Source: Haemonchus contortus (lineage: Eukaryota; Nematoda; Chromadorea; Rhabditida; Trichostrongylidae). From it: DNA of 64,000 nucleotides. The stretch lies in NCBI GenBank assembly GCA_000469685.2, contig LS997565.1:31032645-31096644 (forward strand), in the 5' to 3' direction. This document shows, piece by piece, positions 13,641-25,611 of this stretch (position 1 is the stretch's first letter; each line of letters begins with the position of its first letter). Both the position numbers and the translations under genes were made by a program. The notes beneath the pieces are model-generated. The model was given only the letters and a program-made list of their open reading frames with translations, was not told where the DNA came from and made no database searches.

Positions 13641-13757
13641 TCGCCTTCTTAGTGAATTTTATGCCATAGCTTATCAGCACTCACGTCTAAATGTGGGAGC
13701 CGGTCAGCCAATATCAGCATTTAACCTTCAAGTTGTAAGGTGTACTAGTCATAACCA

Positions 13758-13836
13758 GTTTTGACTTAATGTTCTTGTTAATTGCTGTTATTTTGCCGCG
13801 AAACAACAGCAGTTAACAAGAATATCAAGTCAAAAC
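13758..13836. repeat. Perfect-looking hairpin, ~31-bp arms
   Basis: GTTTTGACTTAATGTTCTTG is mirrored by the reverse complement ending CAAGTCAAAAC, with a short loop around TTTTGCCGCGAAAC. The two arms differ by only a few bases. It could be a tiny foldback element or the remnant of an inverted duplication. Confidence 0.75.
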
Positions 13837-14068
13837 AAGTTTCTTCTAGTCCAACGCATGACACGTTCCCGAAATTCGATCACAGCTACCCATCAAACCA
13901 TTAACTCCCCCGTTCTACATCCACGAAAATTTCCCAGAGGGAGGAAATGGGAATTCAGTGTGTACCACTGTTTCAAGGTAGTCCCATGGGTTCAACAGCC
14001 GCCAAACCAATGCCTAGTCTTTCGATGGATTTTAAGTTTTTGCTGATCACATACAAGCTCAGAATGGT

Positions 14069-14465
14069 TTGGGTGAAAATGTAGCTGGGGATGGGGGGGG
14101 GGGGGGGGGGGGAGAGAGTGGGGATGGTAAAGGGGGGGCACCAACCAAAGTTTAGTATATCAAGAAATAAACTCAGTCTGAGGTGTTAAATATATTAGCA
14201 CTGTATCAGAGGCGAAAAGGATGATGGAAACCGGCGATTTGTGCTCTTTTACGCGGTTTTAACGGAGGAAATGTAGTTTTTCATTTGAACCTAAATAGGG
14301 TAGGACAACCTGGGTGGGCAGAATGTTCACCTTGTGCGTGCGGAAGGAAAGAAAGCTTGCCTACCGCGGTGTTCCTTTCCTTCTGAAGCTGACATGTCCC
14401 TGAGACCGCCCCCCCCCCCCCCCCCCCCTCCCTCCCCCCAACCTTCCAACTACATTTTCACCAGT
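14069..14465. mobile_element. Inverted-repeat element bounded by poly-G and poly-C tracts
   Basis: The left end GGTGAAAATGTAGCTGGGGA leads into about 21 consecutive G. The right end has a poly-C tract followed by CCAACTACATTTTCACC, the reverse complement of the left end. Arms are imperfect beyond the homopolymers, and about 280 bp of unrelated sequence lies between. It is consistent with a MITE whose TIR contains a G tract. The homopolymer lengths are likely variable or assembly-sensitive. Confidence 0.65.
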
Positions 14466-15318
14466 GGTTGCAGAACCAGAAGCAACTAGCCTCCCACCGA
14501 ACAGGAAGGGGGGTAGTAATCCATGTGATGTCATAACCTCAAACCAGATAACCTCAAACCAGCCCAGGAGCCGGCCTTAGGTAAATCGGCTGACGCAGCT
14601 CAACCACAGTTTCTGGACGGGTTCTCAATTTCAAAGTCGACTGTTGCAGTCGTTCTCGTCTGCTTAGCGAACCCATACGCCCTATTCCTTTCAATTTGTC
14701 CGTCCTCGTCGGACAACCATATGCTTCGCAATGTTGCAAGAGAGTTAGAGGGGAATTTTGAGGCATTTTAATCAAATTGTCTAATGTTTCCCTATCTCTT
14801 CCTCTCTCACTAAGTCCACGGCCTTCTCAGTTGCATACAATGTTTCCATGCGGATACTATAGTGCTTTACATGATTGATGTGGGACAAAGTAGCGATTTG
14901 TCGTCAACACCTGGAGCTCAGCTGGCAATCCGATCATAAAGCAACGTGTAGCTATGCTCTTCCCCTGCGGCGGCTCAAAAGTTCCTCCGAATTCCTGCTT
15001 CCTACATATCCATGTTACTTCTTGAACTACGCCCAGATCTTTTGCTTATTCAATCCTATTCTTCTTCGGAATTCCTCTCCCGAAACCTGTTCTGAATATT
15101 TCATTATTGTTCCCTCATGAACAGCTGTTCCTTCGACTTTTACTATGCTCAAAATCCATAGGGCAACTCATACCTGAGAGAACGATTCGCTCTTTCAAGT
15201 TCCGACCAGAACAGATGAATCTCTCGGTACTATATAAGGTGCTGAGGGATAGCAGAAGAGCCTGGAAAGGGCAGAGAAGACGGACCACTCCTTTCTAATG
15301 GGAATAGTGATTCGGCTA
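14466..15318. other. No gene recognised
   Basis: About 850 bp without supported features. Confidence 0.5.
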
Positions 15319-15320
15319 TA

Positions 15321-15826
15321 CAGTAGCGCTCAAAAGTATTCGGCCAACTTTAACTTGACGTAACTTTTTTCCTAGTGGAGCAAATCACATGAAATTTTGT
15401 TATGTTTGGCTGAAGCATATTTTACACTGTCCAACACTACTTGACTGCAAAACAGCCAGATCCACATATTAATGGGGAGGCGTTTGTAGATTGTGTTGAG
15501 AGCAAGTTTGTGACGTCTGCAGTTATTCCGACCTTGAGTACGTTTTTCTTCTCTTCTGGGTTCGACATTAGTGCTCGTAGACTTAGGACATGGCAAAAAG
15601 GAAAAGACTCCTAGAAGGACCACCATTCGTATTTCCAGTTGATTTTTTGTTCAGGCCTTTTTGGTTATCTGAAACATGATCAGATTGCAGGTTAATAGTG
15701 GTAATATTCATACTACTCCAACGCTACACATATTGAAATTTCGCTCGATTATATCCAGTAGGGAAGGAGTTACGACTGAAAATTACAACTGAAAAAGCAT
15801 TTGGCCAAATACTTTTGAGCGGTATG
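15321..15826. mobile_element. Tc1/mariner-type MITE, 506 bp, with TA target duplications
   Basis: The left TIR CAGTAGCGCTCAAAAGTATT (continuing CGGCCAA) is matched at the right end by the reverse complement of CATACCGCTCAAAAGTATTT, about 26 bp each. TA dinucleotides flank both ends (15319-15320 and 15827-15828). No transposase is encoded. The subterminal left ~100 bp resembles the left end of the decayed Tc1-type element at 2342, suggesting that family once mobilised this copy. Confidence 0.88.
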
Positions 15827-16009
15827 TATTATACGCATACCCTAGAGTACTAGTAGTGCAGCTGGTTTCCCATATGATGTTTCTATGAGCCTACTGTCGA
15901 ACAAAACCGGAACCAGAATCAGGCTAACTAACCGGAAGCATGATTCACTCATCGAAAGCAATTTGTCAGGACGAGTGTGGGGCAATGTCTGGTGTTGCTC
16001 TTCAATTTG

Positions 16010-16120
16010 TGTAACCGGTAACTCGGGTAAATTGACCTGGCTTGGCCGGAAGATAAAAACAGTTCATCGGCTCTCCACCGCAACTCGAACGCATTCTGAA
16101 GGAAATAGAATACGTTTGCG
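16010..16120 (+). mobile_element. SINE family 1 fragment (degenerate)
   Basis: GGAAGATAAAAACAGTTCATCGGCTCTCCACCGCAA matches the middle of the 12677 SINE (GGAGGATAAAAGCACTG..CATCGGCTAGCCACCGCAA). Both ends are eroded. Confidence 0.5.
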
Positions 16121-18363
16121 GAACAAAAACGACCAACATGAAGGTACTTTTATTTTCTACTCTTCACCAATGTCCCTGTATGGTTCCAGTGCCTTACTTC
16201 CCCGTTCGGGAATATGATCCCCAGGAAGTTCGCCCACCAACTAGCAGAACTAATCTCTTTCCTAAAATTGCTGCCCTTACTTGTCAATGGTTTCACCTCG
16301 AAAAAAACGGGGCCCATAAGGGCTTCACCCGTGAAAATGGGGCATTAATATGATTTTTGAGGCTTCGTGTTCATCTGTGACGATGACTTTAATAGTCCAG
16401 ACGTAGTTTTAGTTGTTTTTTTGCGATGGGATTTCGGAAATGGCAAAGGGGCCTATACAAGGCTGAAGGTGGTTCCGCTTCGATACCATGGCAACGCACC
16501 TAATGCCTTCCTTCTCGGCACTGCGCTTGATATCGCTCGTCGCTTTCATGTTCCCATCATCAATTTTTGCCACTGTCATAATAGTCGTGTCCTTTTCTCT
16601 TTGGAATTGTCGGACAACTCGGCCAATTCCCCTACAACCTCTTATCGAATAACCTTTGCAATTCCCTTTTTAGATCTTGTTTAAACTGCAGTAATGGCGA
16701 TTCATTGGCATTGCTCAAAATCGAAATGAGGCCACTCAAAATTTTGTAGGAAGGGCTTGTTTATTTGCCATATCACTACCTTCCTTTGACATTCTGTTAC
16801 CACTGAATTAGCTGGATTTTCTGGGTTCGCTCACCAAATCAAGTCGAGACGTTTTATTTCTGGTAGGGGACCTATTTTCTCACTAAGCATGTCACGATAA
16901 TTTCAAATGGAAACCGCGTGCTTCTTTTCAAATTCAAGTCAAGGAATATGTCAAGCTCTAGAAAGAAGTTTTTCCTCGTCGCAGAACAGACGCAACAAAC
17001 GCCTCAGCGGGCGGTAATCCTCACAAAAACAAGACGTTTTACAGTACTATCGCGAACTAGTTCCAGATGTCTTTCTGGTATTACAAGAAAAGTCATAAAT
17101 CCAGCTTATTAGATTGCGTCATAATAGAACAAACTCACGAGCATGACAATCCCTTGTGATTAAGGTGTGTAGTCAGCGTGGTGCGCCTGACGCGGCAAAC
17201 GTCATTTATAGTAGAGGCTCATGGCAGATACCGCTAACCTTCGCCACCACGTCTTTTCACCGACACTACCGACCAACTCTTCCTAAAATAACCCATCCGA
17301 TACACCCTGAACTGATCTCTTTTCGAAAGAGCCTCCCTTCGATCTTGTTCCCGGTACACCAGCCTGCAAGATTTTTTTTTTGCCTGAGAGACGTATCCTA
17401 CATTCCCGACAGGTGTTCGAAGGGAAAAATCCGTGTCATGAGCAATACGGTAATGCTAATGCCTTAATCGTGAGAATGAGACTGTGAGGATCTCACGCTC
17501 AAAACCTTTTCCGGTGAAGATTGCTTCTTTCAAAGCTCAAACTCCTCTCCTTTCTAAGAGCTCGCGTTCTTCTCCTTTCTTGATGATAAAGAAGGCCAAC
17601 AAATAATGGTTCCTATCAGTTGATAAGAACGCCAACATCTATTAAATGATATAGATGTGTTAACAATAGTAGATTTCGGCCCTTTCCACAGAAAGAGAAA
17701 AAAAACAGAAACGTTGGATTACCTAGTATGTTTACATGTTTGTTTAAGTGTGTATTTGTATTTGTGTGTGTTTCGGTATCTGTTTGACCGGTAATTCGTA
17801 ACTCCTGCAACTTCTACACATTGTGGGTGATGTGGAATATGAGGATTCGTGGATGCTTTGATGAACTAGGCTGACACCTGTTGCTGATAGGGAGCCATAT
17901 AAGCCATGAGCAGTTGGGTCTACTTCACTCCACGGGTAACAGTAGAGACTTTACACTTCAATAGATGACGTAGGATGTAAAGGAACCGCAGATGATTTTT
18001 GGCAGGTCCGATAGCAACTAATAAGCACTAATTAGGAGCCGCTGAGCCAATTACACCCTTCCTGTCTGCACTGTAACCCTGACATTCCATAAGGTCTGCA
18101 AATTGCCACTAGAGAACTTCCCCTTTTCGTATGGAACGGTACTACTTCAGTATGTGGTGTAGGATAGGACAGGATGGTAGATAACGGATCATAGAGAATG
18201 ATAACGGCAGATAAAAGTAGATAAGGAAGCATAGAAAATTATTGTTTTCCGGGCACGCTTGACATTTGACAAAAAATGGGTGGTAAGTGCCCTGACTAGA
18301 AATAATCGGAGTCACTATAACCCGAGGAAAAGGAAGTTTGTTCCGTCTGCACTATTAGCTTAC
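16121..18363. other. No gene recognised
   Basis: About 2.2 kb. A TG-rich tract at about 17735-17785 is the reverse-complement type of the CA tracts at 1005 and 50300. No supported exon was seen; the 105-codon frame at 16367-16684 lacks splice or family support. Confidence 0.45.
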
Positions 18364-18951
18364 GACAACTGGGCCTCCAGGTTTGGGATTCACATGAGTG
18401 CAAATATCCACATCCGCATTGAAATCATGGAATTCTTGATTCTTCATTTTAGTGAAAAATGCCACTCTCACATCACAATATTATGGTCCCATTTGAAAAC
18501 AAACTTACTCAGCAATCGGAACACAACAAAAACACTTTTTCTTTGCGATATTTACTACTGTACTACTTTTCTTTGGATGATCTGGGAAAATCTGGTCCTC
18601 CATGCTCTCATAGTGGTTTTCGATGGCCTTTTCGTTGTCGAGGTGCCATGCTTCCACGATGGCCTTCTCCAAATTACGGGCGATCCCAAAGTCGGCACTT
18701 CCAGCATTAATGATCTGAAAAAAGAGACCTCAAACATTCTTCATCGTGTAGGGTTAGGAGCTATTTGCTGGTTTGGGCTGATGGGACACCTCACGCAACA
18801 TGGTATCAGATCACGCTTCTTCTTCGGAATAAAGCACAATTCTAGGCGTCTCGTTGATCTAATTGCAACCCAAACCATCATATAAAGCTCCGTTATTCAA
18901 GGCGGAATTCTCTGTGCGAAGGTCCGCCTCGAGTAACATAACCTCTTCTTC
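18364..18951 (-). CDS. Possible minus-strand exons of an unidentified protein
   Basis: Three protein-like segments have splice context on the minus strand. 18951-18876 follows CCCAG (EEEVMLLEADLRTENSALNN). 18714-18559 follows a strong TTTTTTCAG acceptor (IINAGSADFGIARNLEKAIV, later MEDQIFPDHP) and ends at GTAGTA. 18441-18364 follows an AAG acceptor (NQEFHDFNADVDICTHVNPK) and ends at GTAAGC. The last two join in phase 0. The first ends in phase 1 and does not fit the second, so an exon is missing, the join is wrong, or the gene is broken. I do not recognise the family. The 208-codon + strand frame over the same stretch is probably the shadow of these exons. Confidence 0.35.
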
Positions 18952-19625
18952 CTGGGATCGTGTCAGTAAAACTGGTTGCCAACCGGACTATGGCAGTTGA
19001 CCTCCATTCGAGACATTTTTCACTGAAGAATTTCATGAGAATATCTTTTTATACATGTTTTCGCGGAATATCCAGGGAGACTGCATTCATGACACGATGT
19101 TGTCCCCACGATGGACGACTCTGGACATATGGAAGACCTGGTCTTGGATGGTGGTGTGGTGCTGATTGGCAGCACTGTTAGCTACGGTGACAATAAACTT
19201 GTTTGAACTGCAAACTTGATGGTTTTCTAATACTGCTATGTTCTTACAATCAGTTTTGGCATGGCGTTCTGAATGCTTCGGGCTCCCTCGGAGTTTACTT
19301 TTTACTTTTTTGTTCAGGCAAGATTCCGGGGAGAAGCACAGGAAACTGAATAGAAAAACAAATAAATTGGAAAAAATATTAAAACGATGAAAATCAAAAC
19401 GTTGAAATCTAATTTTATTTTCAGAAATAACTTTCGAAGAGGTCATTTGCTGAATTCGAAAACTTTGCTGAAAATGGGGGCACAGCAGTGGAGTAGTGTA
19501 TCCTCGGAGTATGAGGGAGAGCAGCAGAAAATAACCGATCAGGGATCCTGCGCAATAGCAACATTTTATTGGGCTTACAATCGGTCCACAACAGTAACAA
19601 GTCCTCATCCAAGCTACCTAAATGC

Positions 19626-20115
19626 TTAAAGGCACAGTTCACGATGAAGAAGGTTCTGAGATTCCTCCACACGATGAATTCGAGGACCCCTCGTGTACCA
19701 TATCTAGCGCTATTAGGTCGACAAACGGCCTAGTTCGGACGAATTTCACCGGTATTGCAGAGGTTGTACCGATCACAAGGGAACCCATGTAGAAAGTTCG
19801 AACAACTTGTCATGACCCATAGCGACAGTGAAAGCAGTTCTGTACAGTTCTGGCTTGATGTAGTCGGCTCTTTGCGCAGTTGCAACAACTGAAATCTCGT
19901 CCGAATCCGTCATGGGAATCTCGTCCAACCTCTATTATACCTACTACTAAAAAGCCATATTTTTTTTTCGAAATCGGCTATTTCTCTCGCTTTCTTTGCT
20001 ACCGATGAACTATGCCCAACCCATGTCGTGACTTTTTGTGACCACTATCTGGGTAAAGAAGAAGACCTATTTCTGGACGGACCCAAGTCTCATCAGAAGT
20101 CTATTCCTTTCGCAA
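19626..20115 (+). mobile_element. TTAA-type MITE, copy 1 (3' end eroded)
   Basis: Begins TTAAAGGCACAGTTCACG and is collinear with the complete copy at 47523-48034. Shared landmarks include GAGATT..CCTC, TACCATA, CCCATGTAGAAAGTTCGAACAACTTGTCATGAC and TCTCTCGCTTTCT. The right terminus is not preserved. The TTAA at the end fits a piggyBac-type target preference; no coding capacity. Confidence 0.75.
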
Positions 20116-20309
20116 CACTACGTGGGTAACCGATTTGAATATGATTTTATAATTTTGTCGTAATAAAACGATGATCGCTTGAACTTTTGGTCCTCTCCAA
20201 ACATGTATCGTTAATGTTATTAATATGTAATAGCTCTCTTGAGGCTACGCTCACTGGTATATTTGGTTGCTGTATTTCCTTACATTTCTTCTGGATCAGT
20301 TAATTGGTA

Positions 20310-20480
20310 ACAGAGTGGTCTGGGTGGATAAAGCACTTACTTGTATATTAGCTGGCCACCGGAAGCAAGTGTATGGGCCACAACGCATTCAATAGACACT
20401 ACGATTCTAAATGGGAATCAAATGCGAGGGCGCATCCTTCGAATGGTATTGAGCGAAGCCAAAATAAATTATCCTTTAGG
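20310..20480 (+). mobile_element. SINE family 1, 3' portion
   Basis: Starts within the body (GGTCTGGGTGGATAAAGCACTTACTTGTATATTAGCTGGCCACC) and continues to the 3' end (GAGGGCGCATCCTTCGAATGG, then AATTATCCTTTAGGTA), collinear with 12830-12980. The tRNA-like 5' part is missing. Confidence 0.75.
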
Positions 20481-20984
20481 TATTCAAGATCCTCCTTAAC
20501 AATGTGACGTGAAAATTATGTCTCTTTATGTCCCTGCCTTGGCAGTCTCTCCGTCTCTCCTTCACAACCGTTTGTAATGCATACGTTGATGCTATCTCTC
20601 GATTTCCTAAACAAGCCAGTTGAACTCTAACTGAATCTTTCAACTTTCTCGAAGCTGAACAATCTTCCAAGCAATGAAGAGAGTACTGTTTTAACTGAAC
20701 GATAAGGAACCGGTTCAAGTTTTTCATTAATGCAGTGGTTGTTCTTCAGACTTGTCATAACATTCCGTCACCTTTTCAAACATGCACTCCTCATGTAAAA
20801 AAAGTTGCTTCTACAAGGGCACCATCTTGTTTTTCCCAGCCCATTCTTCCAGTAGGTCGATAATTTTCTTATTTGCTGATTGAACGATGTCATTCATTAG
20901 GAAAAGTTTGAAAATGAAAAAGTGACAGTTGGCCCAGCTACCACACGTATGATCCGGCATGTTCAGAACCGGTACCGGTTGAAG

Positions 20985-21065
20985 CCAACTAACCATTCCA
21001 TCCTATCGGTGTCCGCCTATTGATACCAGAATCGTATAGGAGTATAAAAGCCTGCTCGTCGACTC
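20985..21065 (+). mobile_element. SINE family 1 fragment
   Basis: TGTCCGCCTATTGATACCAGAATCGTATAGGAGTATAAAAGCC parallels the SINE segment around its ACCAGACTCGTCTGGGAGGATAAAAGC motif. A short, diverged piece. Confidence 0.4.
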
Positions 21066-22981
21066 CAAAGAAACCTTTACTGGTACAATTCAAACTAGAG
21101 CAACGAGCGAAGAAAATTACCTCTTCAATGTGGGTCACTGTACCTTCCCATGCAAAACAAAAAAATCAAAGCGCCATCCAAAGCTCATGCAGAAAAGCTC
21201 CACGTTTTCATTAATTTGAAGGGGATATTAAAGTGAGGAGAAAAGACAGTTTACTGGATATGGTCATATGATCAGGAGCTTTGCCATTCACGAGAAAATA
21301 CCTGCTGCCGAGCAGCTCCATTGAAAAGAATTCCATTCGGGGTTGGAAACACTCATTTATCTCCCACCTTTTAACGGATATCCTCTCATGAGACCGACCT
21401 TATGACACTACCCTGGATTTCAGGGCCGTATAAATTGCCTGTGGGCATTATCACCTCATTAGTGAACAGATATCAAGTCAGAAGCAAAGTCTTTTCTTTA
21501 TCTCTCCTGCCCTTTCTTACTGGAGTTAGCTCTCATGGGAACAATCTGTATCCGCCATGCGATTGCCTCGTAGCCCTCGTCTACTCATCTTCTATCCGAC
21601 AATCCTCCAAGTCCCTATTCTATCACTTACTTCGAAATCAATGTCAAGCTATTGATTTAGGGCTTGTATTTTTGCAATAAATCAATCAAGCAGATTGGCT
21701 TGTGATCGTTTTCGTCCTTTAGCGATGACCTCTTGAGAAACCTCACCAATTAAGTATCGCCTGAGACCATTTGACAAGATTTATCTGACGAGCATAGCGC
21801 TATTGATACAGAAGTCACGTCTGTTTCCTATTTTACTTTTATTTTTATGTTTGAGGGTGTTGCCAAATTTTAGCCGACGATCTGACCCACAACGAAGCTC
21901 AACGATGCGCGGTGACCGCCAGCGTTGCGATAGTTTTCGGGTGACGTCGTTAAACCCTCATGAAGCCAGCCTTTTTCTGGCCTGACCTGGTCATTTTCAA
22001 GGCCATTTTTGTTACGTCGAACCGAATTGCTGTATTTTAACACCCCGGTACCACCATATTTCATTTTTTCGACAATATTGATATTTATTTGTGAATACCG
22101 TATCCCCACTATCTTCTCACATCAAATTCGTGCACTTTCTGGACTTTTTTTTTCACAAAAAATACACTTATATGGTTGTTGCCCTCATTTCGGAAATAAC
22201 CAGTTGCTCGGACAGGATGTTATACTTCCCTTTCGAACAGATGACCATTCCCAGATGGATTTGTTGGATAGATAGATTGAAATTGGATAGCTTGGTTTCC
22301 AGTGCCCTCTACGCTAGTGCTAATTGCTGCCGGGCTGCCCCTGCCCAACAAACATTCTCTAAATTCGTGAAAGAAATCACCTTGAGTCGACCCAGCCAAC
22401 CCAGTCTGTCCTTGAACTGCCTTTTGTAAAGAGACGCTAACCCTCTTATGGTTTGACTTAGATCGAATCGGAATTTCCCGTGAATTTTCTTCCTATTCGG
22501 GTGCCTTTCCGGACTCCTCCATACATTTTGAGTATTCAGAATGTCTGGACCGTCTAGTTTCTGGACATTCGTGATTCCTTCCTGGAGTTAATTCATAAAT
22601 TACTGTAGGCGAAGAAGTGACAATCGGATTAGGTGAAAAAGATTGACGTCGATCTGATGAGATGACGATGTCGACAAGAATCCATGACGATTTTGTCGAA
22701 TAGGGGGAACTTGTTTCGGGTGGAACATCGATCGAGGCCACTCGACCTTGCACCACGCAATACCGTTACCGCAGTTCGCTTCGCCCCTCCGACGCCAACC
22801 AACATAGCACTGCGCATAGCCACTGTCGATGGATTCCCACCCATCCATCAATAACCCCTCTGAATGACTCTATTCTGGATATCCTTTGTATCGTCGTCTT
22901 CACACCGTAACGCCTGTTGTTGCTATGTTTTTCCTTGACCTCATTCCTTGGATTGTTCCATAGATTTCTGTTGAAAGTAAC
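21066..22981. other. Presumed upstream region of the large membrane-protein gene
   Basis: No exon or repeat recognised. It presumably includes promoter and 5' sequences of the gene starting at 23002, but no promoter element can be pointed to by eye. Confidence 0.45.
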
Positions 22982-23001
22982 GATTTTCGTTGCAGGTGGC
23001 A
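22982..23001 (+). promoter_or_regulatory. Likely splice or trans-splice acceptor before the start codon
   Basis: ATTTTCGTTGCAG followed by GTGGCA lies just upstream of the ATG at 23002. The very short leader (6 nt) is typical of nematode spliced-leader acceptance, but an ordinary upstream non-coding exon would look the same. Confidence 0.5.
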
Positions 23002-25611
23002 ATGCGCCAGCTTGCTGGCCTCCTTTCTTTTGTGATCCTCGTCGTTTCGACGCCAAGTGAGTTGCATCTAACCACCGATGACGAGGGATATCTCACAGTC
23101 ATTCAAGGATTCGCTGCCCAACTCAACTGCGTTGTTAACACGTGCTCCCCGAATGTAGGTCGATACGTTGTGTGGCTAATGCGTTTTCCATCAAAATCGC
23201 AACGGCAAAGTCAGATGGGTCTCGGAATGCTGCGCTGTGCGTCACTGGCTTTCATGATTGCTAATGTAACCGCTTTCAGGTGATCTGGTTGAAGGACGAC
23301 ATCCTCATCTTCAATGGCACAAAATTCGCTCAATCAGCCGCATTGGATGAGAAATCGTACAAATTGCAACATATAGTTGATGTTGATTACGAAAAAGGTG
23401 ACTATAGGCCCCTCCGATTTGTTTTCTGATCAAAGATAGCCTTTTATTTTTATATTCGATAACATCGAGGTGTTTACATTAAATTACTGTGAAGTAATGG
23501 TTGCGCACCGAAAACAAAGTCACGTAATGTGGATGGTCGTGGACTTTGCGCTCTCGAAGTGACATTGTTGATGAGATTTCAGCAAATGTAGTGGGAATTA
23601 GCAGACATGGGAATCAGAACAAGAATTTATGCTGATTATGTGAATGGGAGCTCTAACAAACCTTGAAGCACCCATGATTCTTCCCCACACTCCTTTATCT
23701 TGCCGGCAGGTCATAGCCTACAGCTGGTTAGTTGGGGCCAACTTGCCCGCTTCCGCTTGATTGCGAGCATTTGAAATAATCGGGAATATTCCCTCTGGAG
23801 GGAAAACCAGGACAATTTTCGCAGGACAGCGTATGTGTGCTACGAGGTGAATTGGTCATTTCCTGCGCTTCCTAAGCCAAATAAACAAGATCATGCGTTT
23901 CGGATATACAAAAACAAAGCGTGAGCAACGCGACCAGTGTACAATCAGAAGGAACCAATTCTCATGGTCCTCTTGGGCAACATTTGCGGTGAAGAAATCT
24001 TTTAAACGGCTTTCCGATGATGTTTCTGATGATCACAGATTAGGTGTTACTCCTTATTATGGCGAGTCGTACGTTGACAACAAATGTTTGTACGTGCTCG
24101 TGCTCACTACACCTCCCGAACCCATTCACATCGATGCACTCCAAAAAAAAGCTAAACACCTCTTATTGTAATGTTGGCTGGTAGCATGTTCTGGGAGCAT
24201 GGCTGAAATGAATGAGATATCTACTTTGTTGTAAAACACCTCCCGAGAGTTGGTAGAGAATCTGAACATCTAGGCAAGCCGGCTGGTTTCAGTTACTTCA
24301 CGATCCGCCTCTTTCAACCGTTTTAACTGATCGTAAGGGATTCGTGCCCTTTGGGTCATCCCAGTATAAAATATGAAGAGAACGCCACAATTTGCTTTCT
24401 AGAGAGAGGTGACAAGCTTTGCGATTTGGAGCACCTCTGAGGGCACATTCGAAAGGGCTGTTTCCAGAAAGTGCGAAAGCTGTTTGAGTTTCTGCTTAAA
24501 AGGTCTGCTAATGCCCTTCCTGTATTGAGCGCATGGTCATCTGTCGCCACTAAAACGAATGGTTGTTTACTGTTGGGATGACTGTTCCTTTCCAATTGCT
24601 CCAATGGGTCGTTTACTGGCGCAAATCGGCATCGATTTTTGAGAAAGTGAGGCTCTGTCCCAAAAAAATTTGAAATATTGGGATCTAGCTGCTAATTCTT
24701 TTTCCATAGGAAATCTTTTTCTCACTGATCATAAAAAGGGATAAACCCAAGGGTTGAGGGTTTCTGAGCTTCTAAGGTAAGCGGCTTCCATCCCTCTCAT
24801 GGTCATTAGACGCACCCAACCATATCACACGAAGGGCACATTGAAAACTGCGTATTCCGATTCCATATTCATTCCAAAAGCTTCATTGAAGACTGAGTAT
24901 TCCAACTACCCCATTTGTCAAATTTATCAGAGTGGGATACCGAATAGGCTGGCTCGCTCTAGAGATGAACAGTGCCCTGCAATACTTTATGTTTACGTGG
25001 CGTGGAATTTCGCTTGGAACTTTTCGAACAGTTGGAATTCTCGAACGATGGTTGAGAAGGAGGAGTGCTCCATAAGTCAGGAGTACATAGTGATGCTGGG
25101 CCCAAAAAATTGGATTTTATCGGGAGGGCAAAATGCTCATTTTCATCCGTAGTCGCCCCAAATTGGAAGAGTGACTATTCTTTTGTCAATTTCCTTGGGT
25201 CAAAGAGGGGTTTTCAAATCCCTTTTGAAAGGAGGAGAACGGCAACCACAACTCTTATAGTACAGTAATACCGAGAAATATTTGTCCCATGAAGCATGGT
25301 AGGGCCAATCGGTTCCTACCGATTGGAATGATTTTTCCTCCAGCTGCTCAAATGAATGGGCACATCCACGTATAAACACTGTTAGAGCGAGAAGGGGCTA
25401 AATTGCGTGCTATTTTCAGGATGTACTGATACGTGCGACGATACGAAGCCATGTCCTGTCGGCACATCTTGTGTAGACAATCAGTGCTGTAGCTGCACCA
25501 AGGAAGAGTATACCCTCATCCTGAGGAATCTTACATTTGAGGACTCCGGTCGCTACAAATGTCAAATTGCTAATCAGTCTGAACAACTCGAGTTCCAAGT
25601 AGAAGTGCTCG
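23002..25611 (+). other. Exons 1-3: signal peptide, first Ig domain, Cys cassette
   Basis: Residues 1-~17 (MRQLAGLLSFVILVVST) form a hydrophobic signal peptide. The Ig domain begins with LNCVV, has the core tryptophan in VIWLKDD, and ends with the canonical EDSGRYKC. Between the two halves, at the start of exon 3, sits a cysteine cassette (CTDTCDDTKPCPVGTSC...CCSC) that is not part of a standard Ig fold. The start at 23002 is preferred over an upstream in-frame TTG because it is the first ATG after the acceptor and directly precedes the signal peptide. Confidence 0.8.

Noticed and set aside
18259..18885. 208-codon + strand open frame
   Set aside because: No motif or splice logic; the opposite strand has exon-like segments with good acceptor and donor sites in the same interval.
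19087..19608. 173-codon minus-strand open frame
   Set aside because: Low-complexity hydrophobic and phenylalanine-rich composition from AT-rich DNA, no family motif.
22990..23001. Upstream in-frame TTG start for the membrane-protein gene
   Set aside because: It overlaps the splice acceptor; the ATG at 23002 directly precedes the signal peptide.
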